Assembly (NCBI GenBank): GCA_902774015.1
Contig: CACYHB010000012.1
Location: 1-64,000 of the forward strand
Direction of reading: 5' to 3'
Origin: Oscillospiraceae bacterium
GTDB lineage: Bacteria > Bacillota > Clostridia > Oscillospirales > Oscillospiraceae
Length of the DNA stretch: 64,000 nt
The notes below the pieces were generated by a model. The model saw nothing but the letters and a program-made list of their open reading frames with translations, made no database searches and was not told the DNA's origin. The stretch's first letter is position 1. Each line of letters begins with the position of its first letter. A program made the position numbers and the translations under genes. Below, in pieces: positions 45,530 to 55,859 of this stretch.

Positions 45530-46084
45530 TTATGGCTCCGTTTTTCTCAGCCGCGGCAGGATCAGCAGCGCCAGCAGACCGCCGATCAGCGCGGTGCAGG
45601 CCTGCGGCCAGGAGAACATGATGCCGAGCATCATGCGCTGTTTGTCCGGCGCGCCGACTGCCTGCAGCAGCAGGGGGACCGTCAGCCACAGGAAAGCGCA
45701 TTTTACGGCGGCCGACGCGATCACGCCCGCGAGCTTCGGTGCGCGGAGTGTCTTCGTGATGAGTGCAAACACGATGCAGAGGATCGCATTGCCGCAGGCC
45801 ACCAGCGGCACGACCGCCAGCACGGCGGGGCCGATGCCGATCACGGAGGCCAGCAGAGCGGAGAGGATGCCGATGCAGACGCCGCACCAGAGACCGCCGA
45901 CGGCGGTGAACACGAAGAGAACGCAGTTGACGAGACTGCCGGTCACGAGCTGGTTTACGGAGAAGGGACCGGCGATAACGGCGCCGGCAGGGAAGAGCTT
46001 GCCGGCCAGCTGGGCCAGAATGACCAGGGCGACGCCCATAGCCGCCCGGGTGATAAAACGGATGCCTTTGCTTTCAGAACTCAC
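45530..46084 (-). CDS. ECF transporter S-component-like membrane protein
   Basis: The 184-residue product has five to six hydrophobic helices (ITRAAMGVALVILAQLAGKL, GPFSVNQLVTGSLVNCVLFV, IGPAVLAVVPLVACGNAILC). The fold and the FSVNQLVTGSLVN region resemble vitamin/cofactor S components of energy-coupling-factor importers; the substrate is unknown. The GTG at 46084 has AAGGAGG upstream and overlaps the hydrogenase stop (GTGA), so it is translated with the hydrogenase. No EcfA/EcfT genes are nearby, so a shared module would be needed. Confidence 0.62.
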   Translation of the reverse strand: MSSESKGIRFITRAAMGVALVILAQLAGKLFPAGAVIAGPFSVNQLVTGSLVNCVLFVFTAVGGLWCGVCIGILSALLASVIGIGPAVLAVVPLVACGNAILCIVFALITKTLRAPKLAGVIASAAVKCAFLWLTVPLLLQAVGAPDKQRMMLGIMFSWPQACTALIGGLLALLILPRLRKTEP

Positions 46085-47598
46085 TGTTCTGCCTCCTTGA
46101 GCCTGCCTGCAAATTCGCTCTCGATCGAGGACTGCTTTTCGGCTTCCGCCTTGTATTTGGCGATGTTCGCGGCCGAGACCCTGACAGGCGTGATGGTGCC
46201 GGCACCGGCTACGCAGCCGCCGGGACACGCCATGCCCTCCAGCAGATAGCCGTTGCGCTTGCCGGCCTTCGCCATCAGCAGCATCTTTTTGCACTCGCGC
46301 AGACCGTCGGCAAACTCCATCTGAACCTCACGCTCCGGGGCAATACGCTTGATGTGATCCGCGACTGCGGCGGCCACGCCGCCGGAGACGGCAAAACCTC
46401 GGCCGGCGCCGGTGCCCTTGTCAAAGTCCTTGTCGCACGCGTCGGGCTCCAGGGTCTTGAAGTCGATGTCCTTGGCACGGAACATGCCGTTGAGCTCCTC
46501 AAAGGTCAGCACAAAGTCCACGTCCGAGCGGACGGAGCGGCGGCTGGCCTCCAGCTTCTTGGCGGCGCAGGGGCCGACAAAGACGATCTTGGCGTCCGGA
46601 TGATCCTTCTTCACCAGACGGGCGGTGATCACCATGGGCGTGAGCGCCATGGAGACGTAGTCCGGATGATCGGCCAGCATGCGCTTTGCCATCACGCTCC
46701 AGGCGGGGCAGCAGGAGGTGCCCATAAAGGGCTGCTTTTCGGGGACGCGGTCGAGAAAGTCCTCCGCCTCTTCGATCGTGCAGAGGTCCGCGCCGATGGC
46801 GACCTCCACGGTATCCTTCATGCCGAGGATACGCATGGCCTTGCGGAGCTTGGCGGGCGTTGCGCCCTCAAACTGCCCGACAAAGGCGGGGGCCACGATG
46901 GCGTATACGTCAGCGCCGGACTTGATGGCGTGGATGATCTGGAAGATCTGGCTCTTGTCGGCGATGGCGCCGAAGGGGCAGTTCACAAGGCACATGCCGC
47001 AGGAGACGCACTTGTCATAGTCGATCCTGGCGCGGCCGTACTCGTCGGAGCCGATCGCGTCCATGCCGCAGGCCTTGGCGCAGGGGCGCTCGATCTTGCT
47101 GATGGCGTCATAGGGGCACTGATCCACGCATTTGCCGCATTTGATGCATTTCTCGTTGTCGATCACGCTGTGGCCGTAGCGGTCGGTGCTGATGGCACCC
47201 TTGGGACAGACGGCCTGGCAGGGATGACTCAGACAGCCCTGGCAGTTGGAGGAGACGCGCATCTCCTTGGCGGGACAGGCGTTGCAGGCAAAGGGGATGA
47301 CGTTGATCAGGGGCGGCTCATAATATTTCTCGGGGATGGCGGCCTCCTCGATGCCGAGGCTCGCAGGGCCGTACTCGGCGGCGGAGCGCAGGGGCAAACC
47401 GCAGGCGAGACGCAGGCGCTCGTTTACAATGGCGCGCTCGCGGAAAACGCTGTCGCGATACCGGGCGACCTCGCCGGGCACGATCTTGTAAGGGATCTGG
47501 TCAATACGGCGAATATCGCCGCCTTCGTAGGCGAGACGGGCAACTTCTTCAAAGACGTCGCGGCGCAGATCGTCAACGACACTGTGGATTCCTCTCAT
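46081..47598 (-). CDS. Monomeric [FeFe]-hydrogenase (group B type) with ferredoxin domains
   Basis: The 505-residue protein has N-terminal Cys clusters for [4Fe-4S] binding (CNACP, CQGCLSHPCQAVCP, CIKCGKCVDQCPYDAI, CVSCGMCLVNCPFGAI at about 110-215). The H-cluster domain follows with L1 GTSCCPAWS, L2 VGPCAAKKLEA and L3 LEGMACPGGCVAGAG. These are the three Cys motifs that bind the H-cluster. It would oxidise ferredoxin to make H2, or act as an H2 sensor or uptake enzyme. The GAGG site fits the ATG at 47598. Maturases HydE/F/G are not in the window. Confidence 0.92.
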   Translation of the reverse strand: MRGIHSVVDDLRRDVFEEVARLAYEGGDIRRIDQIPYKIVPGEVARYRDSVFRERAIVNERLRLACGLPLRSAAEYGPASLGIEEAAIPEKYYEPPLINVIPFACNACPAKEMRVSSNCQGCLSHPCQAVCPKGAISTDRYGHSVIDNEKCIKCGKCVDQCPYDAISKIERPCAKACGMDAIGSDEYGRARIDYDKCVSCGMCLVNCPFGAIADKSQIFQIIHAIKSGADVYAIVAPAFVGQFEGATPAKLRKAMRILGMKDTVEVAIGADLCTIEEAEDFLDRVPEKQPFMGTSCCPAWSVMAKRMLADHPDYVSMALTPMVITARLVKKDHPDAKIVFVGPCAAKKLEASRRSVRSDVDFVLTFEELNGMFRAKDIDFKTLEPDACDKDFDKGTGAGRGFAVSGGVAAAVADHIKRIAPEREVQMEFADGLRECKKMLLMAKAGKRNGYLLEGMACPGGCVAGAGTITPVRVSAANIAKYKAEAEKQSSIESEFAGRLKEAEQ

Positions 47599-47643
47599 AA
47601 TACTACCTCACAAAAGCATCTGTATGTTGGATTACCTTGAAAA

Positions 47644-47672
47644 ATCATATCATACGCAAGTGGTTTTTTCAA
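47644..47672 (-). promoter_or_regulatory. Promoter of the hydrogenase operon
   Basis: On the - strand, TTGAAA (47672-47667), a 17 bp spacer and TATGAT (47649-47644) precede the hydrogenase start by about 45 nt. Confidence 0.78.
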
Positions 47673-47770
47673 TTGATTATTCGGCAGGAAGCGGGCAAAA
47701 GTCCGTTCTCCGATCTCCGTGCCGGATCGTGTGCGGCGCACCGGGGGCTTCGGGCAGAATCAGCAGAAAA

Positions 47771-47802
47771 CACTCCCGGCGGTCTGCAGACCGCCGGGAG
47801 TG
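47771..47802 (-). terminator. Terminator of the MscS gene
   Basis: CACTCCCGGCGGTC pairs with GACCGCCGGGAGTG around TGCA. On the - strand it is followed by TTTTCTG, 28 nt past the MscS stop codon. Confidence 0.82.
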
Positions 47803-47830
47803 GGAACTTTGCTGGGAAAACAGAGGGACG

Positions 47831-48766
47831 TCAGTCCCCTTTGTGGACCACAACCTGGGGGAAGGGGATCTCGATCCCCGTTTCCGCGAAAAGGACACGG
47901 ACGTCCCGCGTCAGCTGGCGCTGCGCAACGAAGATGTTTTCCTCCTCCACGTCCACGACGATACGGATGTTCACGCCGCTGTCGGCCAGCGCGGTCACTC
48001 CAAGATAGCGCGGGGCTGCCAGGTACAGATCCTGATGAGCGGTGTACATGGCCGGGAGATTCTCCTGCAGGATCTTTTCCAGCGAGGGGAGATCCGTTTC
48101 ATAGGATACACTCGCGTCACAGATGGCGAGAGAGCTGTTGCGGGAGCGATTCTGGAAGTTTCGGATATCCGAGTTGTTGACCACCTTCAGGTTGTAGCCG
48201 GCGTCCTCGATCGTGGTGGTGCGAACGCCGATCTCCTTCACGATGCCGCGGAAATCATCCAGGATGATGATATCGCCGATGGAGTACTTGCCCTCAAAGA
48301 TGATGAACAGGCCCGTGATGATATCCTCGATCAGACTCTGCGCACCGAAACCGAGGACCAGGCCGAGGATCCCGATACCCGCCAGGACGGCGGTGGAGTT
48401 GACGCCCAGAATGCTCAGCCCCCAGACCACGCCCAGAATGACGGCAAGGTACTTCAGCGCGCCGGAGATCAGCGCTGCAATGGTGCGTGTGCGCCTGTTT
48501 TTACGGCCGACTGCATTCAGCACAAGGCGGATGATGCTGTAGCAGAGCCAGAGAACGGCGACGGCGAGAACGAGCGTGAGCACGTGGGCCAGCGTGATCT
48601 GACCGCTGCGCTGGATGAGAAAATGCTGTTTCTGCAGTTCCGTCATGGTGGCTCTCGTGTTCTCGGAGACGGGCAGCCACTGGGGCTTGAGCATGAGCAC
48701 CGCCAGGATCAGGGCGATCACAGCGCCGATGAGAGTGCGGATGCTGCTCGCTTTCTTCTTCCTCAT
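47831..48766 (-). CDS. MscS-family small-conductance mechanosensitive channel
   Basis: The 311-residue protein has three main helices and the MscS pore/beta-domain core: STAVLAGIGILGLVLGFGAQ (TM3), then DIITGLFIIFEGKYSIGDII and the VKEIGVRTTTI beta-domain motif, and an alpha/beta C-terminal part. It opens under membrane tension to release solutes after osmotic down-shock. GGAGGAG precedes the ATG. It lies 23 nt after the Pro-repeat protein gene and may share its transcript. Confidence 0.93.
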   Translation of the reverse strand: MRKKKASSIRTLIGAVIALILAVLMLKPQWLPVSENTRATMTELQKQHFLIQRSGQITLAHVLTLVLAVAVLWLCYSIIRLVLNAVGRKNRRTRTIAALISGALKYLAVILGVVWGLSILGVNSTAVLAGIGILGLVLGFGAQSLIEDIITGLFIIFEGKYSIGDIIILDDFRGIVKEIGVRTTTIEDAGYNLKVVNNSDIRNFQNRSRNSSLAICDASVSYETDLPSLEKILQENLPAMYTAHQDLYLAAPRYLGVTALADSGVNIRIVVDVEEENIFVAQRQLTRDVRVLFAETGIEIPFPQVVVHKGD

Positions 48767-48789
48767 TTTTTCTCCTCCTCACTATGTTT

Positions 48790-50808
48790 TCAGGAAATGG
48801 GATACTCGTTGAAGCCGTAGTCGGCGATGCCCCCGCGGTACGTGTATACGGTGCCGTCGGTATCCTGGCCTGCCGCGTTTACGGTGAAACGGAAATGGTA
48901 ATGGGTGGCGCCGTCCGGCGGGGCGGTATCAGAGCTGAGGACATAGCGGAACTGGTAGGACGTTGCCCTATAGAATCCGTCGTCCGTCGGTCCGAAGGGC
49001 CCTTCGAAGGGAGAGTCGCCGCCGGTATCGGAGGTCCAGATCACCGTGGGTTCTCCCACCGGCTCATAGTAGCCGTCGACCTCTCTGGTCCAAATTATCT
49101 CCGCTTTCTGGAAACTGAAGCTGTAGCTGTGGCGGTCGTTGAAATCCGTAAGGAAAGATATCTCGGCCACGCCCTTCCCGGGATCGTAATCGAATGACGA
49201 CTGCACACTGTGGGAATCATACGCGTAGAGATCGCCCTCCGTGTATGTTGTCCTCATCGGAATGCCGTCGAGCGTGTAGTTGACCTCGATCTCGGCCTTC
49301 CAGCGTTCCACACTGTTATAGAACAGGATCCCGTAAACGTCCCAGTTGGCGGACAGATCGTACAGATCCGTGACGCCGGCCTTCGTGACAGCGCGGGAAC
49401 CGTCGTCTTCAGCACTGAGCTTGAGGCTGGAAACGACGCTGCCCGGATCTGCGCCGCCGGGATCGACGTAATATTCCGCCTCCAGATGGCACAGGCCGGT
49501 GGGACTGTTGAAATCGCCCCAATAGGTGAGGCCCCATAGATAAGCGAAGGGTTCGTTGCAGAAGACCGGGGAATCCTCCAGCCGAGTCGGATCCAGGATC
49601 GTATAGCTGCTCCCGTCAAGGGAATCGACGGCGCTTCCCTCCATTTCATAGATCAGATAGAAGTATGAGGCGGGGACCCCTTCGTCCGTTTCGGGAATAT
49701 AGAACGGCATGTCGCCGGTAAACTGATATTTGAGGATCTTGTCTTCCCCGTCGTCGACCGGGCTTTCGCCTCCGGTAAAGGGATAATCGTCGGGATAGTC
49801 GGCGTCATACTCCCAGAGTGTCATCGTCTCCTCCGGAAGGATCTTGTTTTTCCCGGCGTCCATCCAGCCGACCTGCACGCGGGTGAAGCGCGGGCTGAAG
49901 CTGTGGCGGTAATCTGCCGGGTAGTAAAAGCCCACGTTGCCCGTCAGGAGCATCATATCGTCGTTCCTGTCTTCGAGGGCTGCGCCCAGACCATAGAGAC
50001 GCAGATCCCCCTGCAGCTCGGGAGAAGCGGAAAGACTTACGGTTTCCGTTTTGGCTTCTCCGTCCAGCGTGTAGTTGAGCGTGACGTCAACGGTCCAGGC
50101 ATCGGCGCTGCTGTACTCCATCTCTCCGGCAACGTTCCGGTTGACGGAGATCAGGCCGGAACCGGAGCGTTCTCCGGTGCTGAAGGTCATTGACGGATTC
50201 CTGGCGGAGCTTACCACCGAGGAGGATACGATCTCTTCGGCGTCGTTGGCTGTGATCTCATAGGCAAGTTCCGCGTGCCCGATCTGATGCCAGTACTTCG
50301 CGTGCGACAGAGCGACCGTCGGTCCTTTGGGGACGATGGGCGAGGGTTCCGGCGTCACAGGCGGCGGCGTCACTGGGGGCGGCGTCACAGGCGGCGGCGT
50401 CACGGGAGGCGGCGTCACGGGAGGCGGCGTCACGGGAGGCGGCGTCACAGGCGGCGGCGTCACAGGCGGCGGCGTCACAGGCGGCGGCGTCACGGGAGGC
50501 GGCGTCACGGGGGGCGGCGTTACAGGCGGCGGCGTCACGGGAGGCTGCGTTACAGGGGGCTGCGTCACAGGGGGAAGTGAGTGCGCCGGAGGCAGCTCCG
50601 TCACGACTGGGATCACAGGAGTGTCGCCGTCCGCATCCGGCGGCAGCCTGCCCTGCACAAGCGCGCTGCACAACAGCAGGATCGCTCCGGCGGCTGCCAG
50701 CATCCTGGCCACGGGAAAGGTAAAGGGCTTGTGATGCTTTCCTCCCTTTACGGGCTCATACGGCTCCGCAAATTCGGGGTATCGGTCATCTATTTCCCGG
50801 ATCCTCAC
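48790..50808 (-). CDS. Membrane-anchored surface protein with a (PPVTP)n stalk and duplicated domain
   Basis: I chose the GTG at 50808 because AAAGGAGG lies 9 nt upstream; the frame is open further but lacks a good start. The 672-residue protein has a cytoplasmic N-terminus of about 31 residues, one transmembrane helix (MLAAAGAILLLCSALV, about 36-55), a proline/threonine stalk with about 15 PVT units, and an extracellular part made of two similar halves. Matching landmarks in the halves are VNYTLDG, RHSFSPRF / RHSYSFSF, a DDG...YQF stretch and a final YxFRF/YLIYEMEG strand. No known domain was recognised. It is probably a type II membrane protein projecting through the wall. Confidence 0.78.
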   Translation of the reverse strand: MRIREIDDRYPEFAEPYEPVKGGKHHKPFTFPVARMLAAAGAILLLCSALVQGRLPPDADGDTPVIPVVTELPPAHSLPPVTQPPVTQPPVTPPPVTPPPVTPPPVTPPPVTPPPVTPPPVTPPPVTPPPVTPPPVTPPPVTPPPVTPPPVTPEPSPIVPKGPTVALSHAKYWHQIGHAELAYEITANDAEEIVSSSVVSSARNPSMTFSTGERSGSGLISVNRNVAGEMEYSSADAWTVDVTLNYTLDGEAKTETVSLSASPELQGDLRLYGLGAALEDRNDDMMLLTGNVGFYYPADYRHSFSPRFTRVQVGWMDAGKNKILPEETMTLWEYDADYPDDYPFTGGESPVDDGEDKILKYQFTGDMPFYIPETDEGVPASYFYLIYEMEGSAVDSLDGSSYTILDPTRLEDSPVFCNEPFAYLWGLTYWGDFNSPTGLCHLEAEYYVDPGGADPGSVVSSLKLSAEDDGSRAVTKAGVTDLYDLSANWDVYGILFYNSVERWKAEIEVNYTLDGIPMRTTYTEGDLYAYDSHSVQSSFDYDPGKGVAEISFLTDFNDRHSYSFSFQKAEIIWTREVDGYYEPVGEPTVIWTSDTGGDSPFEGPFGPTDDGFYRATSYQFRYVLSSDTAPPDGATHYHFRFTVNAAGQDTDGTVYTYRGGIADYGFNEYPIS
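50351..50576 (-). repeat. 15-bp coding repeat (PPVTP stalk)
   Basis: About 15 head-to-tail 15 bp units (+ strand form GGCGGCGTCACNGGN) encode the VTPPP stalk. Third-base changes (GGC/GGA/GGG) are patchy, which suggests repeated slippage and gene conversion; unit gain or loss keeps the frame. Confidence 0.9.
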
Positions 50809-50956
50809 GAACAGAGACCTCCTTTCGGATCGAACGGAAAAGTGAAAGCTCCCGCCTTCCCGAACGCGCGCCGGGCGGGGGGGAAAAGGCGATCCGCAAA
50901 AGCGGATGCAGGCGCGAAAAAGCAGTTGCTTCACGATACGTTCTGATTTTGTCTAT

Positions 50957-50985
50957 AGTATAACAAGCCCGCGCACGCATGGCAA
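50957..50985 (-). promoter_or_regulatory. Promoter of the Pro-repeat surface gene
   Basis: On the - strand, TTGCCA (50985-50980), 17 bp and TATACT (50962-50957) would start a leader of about 140 nt before the GTG. The rest of the 50809-51155 gap holds small GC-rich inverted repeats and the downstream terminator of the capA pair, with no gene. Confidence 0.72.
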
Positions 50986-51077
50986 TATGGGAATGGGAAA
51001 AACGGTAATTTTTTGAAAAAAGGAGTCGAAGGCGGCGCTGCCCGGCGGCATTCGTGCCAATGCGAAATATACGAAAA

Positions 51078-51115
51078 GCAGCGGATCCGCACTTGTCTTC
51101 CTGCGGATCCGCTGC
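51078..51115 (-). terminator. Terminator of the capA pair
   Basis: GCAGCGGATCCGCA pairs with TGCGGATCCGCTGC; on the - strand it runs into TTTT. It lies about 40 nt after the second CapA gene. Confidence 0.75.
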
Positions 51116-51155
51116 AAATATGAGTATGTATCACAATGGGATCAAGGTTTTCGCG

Positions 51156-52352
51156 TCAGGAGTACTGGGCGTACACGTCCGAGTAGTCGCGGCCCTCCTT
51201 GTCGGGCTCAAAGGTCCCGTCCAGCTTGGCAAGGACACGGTAGTAAGCCTGGCTGCCCTCGGTATAGGGGGTGGGGCGGTAGTCGTTGTAGTTGTCGCCG
51301 GTATAACCCTCGGTGACGGGGCGGCTGGAGACGCAGCAGGGGATGACATCATAGCCCTCGGTGCTGACGCGCCCGTCGCTGTCCCGGTGGACCTTGACCT
51401 GCACGATGGCGGTGTCCCGGTCCGAGGGGGCGGTGCTGCCGCCGAAGGACCAGTTGCCCATGCTGTAGAGGATGAGCCCGCCGCCGTATTTCTCGATGGG
51501 CTGCAGGTTGTGGGTGTGGCTCCCGTAGATCAGATCGGCCCCCGCGTCGATACAGGCGCGGGCCAGGGTGACCTGATGCTCATTGGGGCTGTAATAGAGC
51601 TCCTTGCCCCAGTGAAAGGCGCAGATCACGTATTCCGCACCCTGATCCCGCAGGGCTTTGACCGCCTGCACACACTTGTCCACATCCGGCTTGAGATGGT
51701 TGTAGTCGCAGTAGATGCCGAGGGTCAGCCCGCTGTCGATGGTGAGCAGCTTGCCCTCGCCCTCCTTGCCGTAGGGGATGCCGTATTCCTCCAGAGCGGC
51801 GAAAGTGGCGTCCACACCCTTCTGGCCGAAGTCCTCCATGTGATTGTTGGCGGTGGTGACAAAATCCACGCCGCCCTCAAGCAGAATGTTGGCGTAGGCG
51901 GTAGGCGCCAGAAAATACCACTGCTCGGCAGAGGAGAGCTTTTCGTCCGAGAGGGTACACTCCAGATTGGAGATGGTGAAATCATCGTTCGCAAAGTACT
52001 GGACGGTGTTGGAATAGGGATAGGCATAATCGTCTCCCATGCGTGCGGCGAAGGAGACAGACTTGCCCGCGAACTGGTGTGAGGCCAGCGTATTGTCGCC
52101 GATGACGGAGATAACGAAATCCCGTTCCTCCGCGATCGGCGCCTCGGTCTCCTCGGGAGCGGGAAGCGCGGTCTCGGTCGGCTGCGGAGCCGGGGCGGCC
52201 TGGAACCCGGAGGGGAGCAGTCCCTGGCGGGCGTAGAAGCCGCTGGACGCGGCGTTTGCAGCCGGGAAAGCGCTCACACGCAGGACAAGGCTCAGCGCGA
52301 GCAGCAGGAGCGATGCGAGGAGGAGGGTCAGTCTGCGAGTTCTCTTTTTCAT
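51156..52352 (-). CDS. CapA-family metallophosphatase-fold protein (second of a tandem pair)
   Basis: The 398-residue product has an N-terminal signal anchor (LTLLLASLLLLALSLVLRV), a proline/glutamate linker, and the PGA_cap domain from about residue 78: VIGDNTLAS, NLECTLSDE, TTANNHMEDFG, CAFHWGKEL and YGSHTHNLQP, the metal-binding motif series. CapA-family proteins act in poly-gamma-glutamate capsule formation or as extracellular hydrolases; no capB or capC is in the window, so the PGA role is doubtful. It lies 24 nt after its paralogue, which it matches closely. Confidence 0.88.
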   Translation of the reverse strand: MKKRTRRLTLLLASLLLLALSLVLRVSAFPAANAASSGFYARQGLLPSGFQAAPAPQPTETALPAPEETEAPIAEERDFVISVIGDNTLASHQFAGKSVSFAARMGDDYAYPYSNTVQYFANDDFTISNLECTLSDEKLSSAEQWYFLAPTAYANILLEGGVDFVTTANNHMEDFGQKGVDATFAALEEYGIPYGKEGEGKLLTIDSGLTLGIYCDYNHLKPDVDKCVQAVKALRDQGAEYVICAFHWGKELYYSPNEHQVTLARACIDAGADLIYGSHTHNLQPIEKYGGGLILYSMGNWSFGGSTAPSDRDTAIVQVKVHRDSDGRVSTEGYDVIPCCVSSRPVTEGYTGDNYNDYRPTPYTEGSQAYYRVLAKLDGTFEPDKEGRDYSDVYAQYS

Positions 52353-52376
52353 GGAATACCTTCTTACAGAAACTGA

Positions 52377-53603
52377 TCAGGACCAGCTGGCGTACCAGTT
52401 GGAATAGTCAGCCGTTTTGTTCGGCCCCTCGTAGGTCCCGATGATCTTGCTCATGGCGCGGTCATACATCTCCGTACCCGCCTCGTAGGGCGTGGGCCGG
52501 TAGTCGTTGTAGCCAAAGCCGGTGAAGCCTTCGGTGACGGGACGGCTGGAGACGCAGCAGGGGACGATGCTGAGACTGTCGTTGGAGATCGTGCCGTCCA
52601 GGTCGCGCTTGACGGTGATCTGCACGATGGCGGTGTCCATATCGCTGGGGGTGGTGTTGCCGCCGAAGGACCAGTTGCCCATGCTGTAGAGAATGACGCC
52701 GCCGTTGTACATCTCAATGGGCTGCAGGCAGTGGGGGTGACTTCCGTAGACCAGATCCGCGCCGGCGTCCACACAGGCATGGGCCAGTTCGATGTCCGCC
52801 TTGTTGGGCGTGTAGTGCAGCTCCTGACCCCAGTGGAACATGCAGATCACGTATTCCGCGCCGTCCTCCTGCAGCTGACGCACGGCCCCGGCGGCAGCGT
52901 CCCGTTTGGGAGCGTAGCCGTTATAGGCGGTGTAGATACCCACGCGCAGGCCGTTGGGCGTCTCGAGGATCTGGCTTTCGCCCTCCTTGCCATAGGGAAT
53001 GCCGTAGCTCTCCAGCGCAGCGAAGCTGTCCTCCAGACCCTGCTGGCCGAAGTCCAGCATGTGGTTGTTGGCGGTGGTCACAAAGTCCACGCCGCCCTGC
53101 AGCAGGATGTTGGCATAGGCGGTGGGCGCCAGAAAATGAAACTGCTGGCCGGAGTAGAGCCGGTTATCGGAGAGCGTGCACTCCAGATTGGCGATGGTCA
53201 GCTCGTCGTGATCAAAATATTGGATGGTGTTGGAAAAGGGATAGGCATAATCTTCCCCCATGGTCCCGGCATAGGAGGCGGGATTCGCCGGCGAGAGATT
53301 CTGATGGGAGGTCAGCGTACAGTCGCCGATCGCGCTGATGGTGTAGAGCTGCGGGGTTGGCTCCGGCGTGGGCTCCGGAGTAGGCTCGGGCGTCGGCTCC
53401 GGGGTCGGCTCCGGCGTGGGTTCAGGGCTCGGTTCCGGCGCTGCCTCAGCCGGGGGTTCCGCCGTTTCTGCCGCAAGGGCCGCCGAGGGCTCCGCAGGCA
53501 GGAGGCCGGCGCGAAGCGCCGGGGAGTCGATGCGGAACACCACCGTGGCGGCGAGCACCAGCAGCAGGGCGAGAAGCAGAAGGATCTGCAGGGTCTTTTT
53601 CAT
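52377..53603 (-). CDS. CapA-family metallophosphatase-fold protein (first of a tandem pair)
   Basis: The 408-residue protein starts MKKTLQILLLLALLLVLAAT (signal anchor), followed by an EPTP repeat linker of about 30 residues, and then the PGA_cap motifs AIGDCTLTS, NLECTLSDN, TTANNHMLDFG, CMFHWGQEL and YGSHPHCLQP. Sequence and motif order match the next gene, including SMGNWSFGG and a shared CCVSSRPVTEG near the end, so the pair is a recent tandem duplication. I use the ATG at 53603; the frame is open upstream but without a Shine-Dalgarno. Confidence 0.88.
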   Translation of the reverse strand: MKKTLQILLLLALLLVLAATVVFRIDSPALRAGLLPAEPSAALAAETAEPPAEAAPEPSPEPTPEPTPEPTPEPTPEPTPEPTPQLYTISAIGDCTLTSHQNLSPANPASYAGTMGEDYAYPFSNTIQYFDHDELTIANLECTLSDNRLYSGQQFHFLAPTAYANILLQGGVDFVTTANNHMLDFGQQGLEDSFAALESYGIPYGKEGESQILETPNGLRVGIYTAYNGYAPKRDAAAGAVRQLQEDGAEYVICMFHWGQELHYTPNKADIELAHACVDAGADLVYGSHPHCLQPIEMYNGGVILYSMGNWSFGGNTTPSDMDTAIVQITVKRDLDGTISNDSLSIVPCCVSSRPVTEGFTGFGYNDYRPTPYEAGTEMYDRAMSKIIGTYEGPNKTADYSNWYASWS

Positions 53604-53637
53604 GGCAAAACTCGTTCCTATCTTAATTAACTTATGT

Positions 53638-53666
53638 ATTATATGTAAAAAAAGCGCAGAAAGCAA
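53638..53666 (-). promoter_or_regulatory. Promoter of the capA pair
   Basis: On the - strand, TTGCTT (53666-53661), 17 bp and a perfect TATAAT (53643-53638) lie 35 nt before the start codon. Confidence 0.8.
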
Positions 53667-53702
53667 GAGCTGGAATCCCCAAAGACGAAAAAACAGCAAA
53701 AC

Positions 53703-53730
53703 GCAGCTCCGGGAGACTTCCCGGAGCTGC
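53703..53730 (-). terminator. Terminator of hppA
   Basis: GCAGCTCCGGGA pairs with TCCCGGAGCTGC; on the - strand GTTTTGCTGTTTTTT follows. Confidence 0.82.
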
Positions 53731-53760
53731 GAACACGGTGATATCAGGAAACGGGATCGA

Positions 53761-55752
<1,992 letters not shown>

Positions 55753-55792
55753 GAAACTCACTCCCATCAGAAGCATTTGTTTTGCTTTGTAC

Positions 55793-55821
55793 ATTTTACA
55801 CGATTTTATGCTTTTCTACAA
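55793..55821 (-). promoter_or_regulatory. Promoter of hppA
   Basis: On the - strand, TTGTAG (55821-55816), a 17 bp spacer and TAAAAT (55798-55793) precede the start codon by about 40 nt. Confidence 0.68.
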
Positions 55822-55859
55822 GGGAAAAAGCGAAACAATTCGGTCAAATTGCCCAAGTT

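Noticed and set aside
50351..50576. Possible CRISPR-like array because of short regular repeats
   Set aside because: Units are contiguous 15-mers without spacers and encode a proline-rich stalk in frame; no cas genes are nearby.
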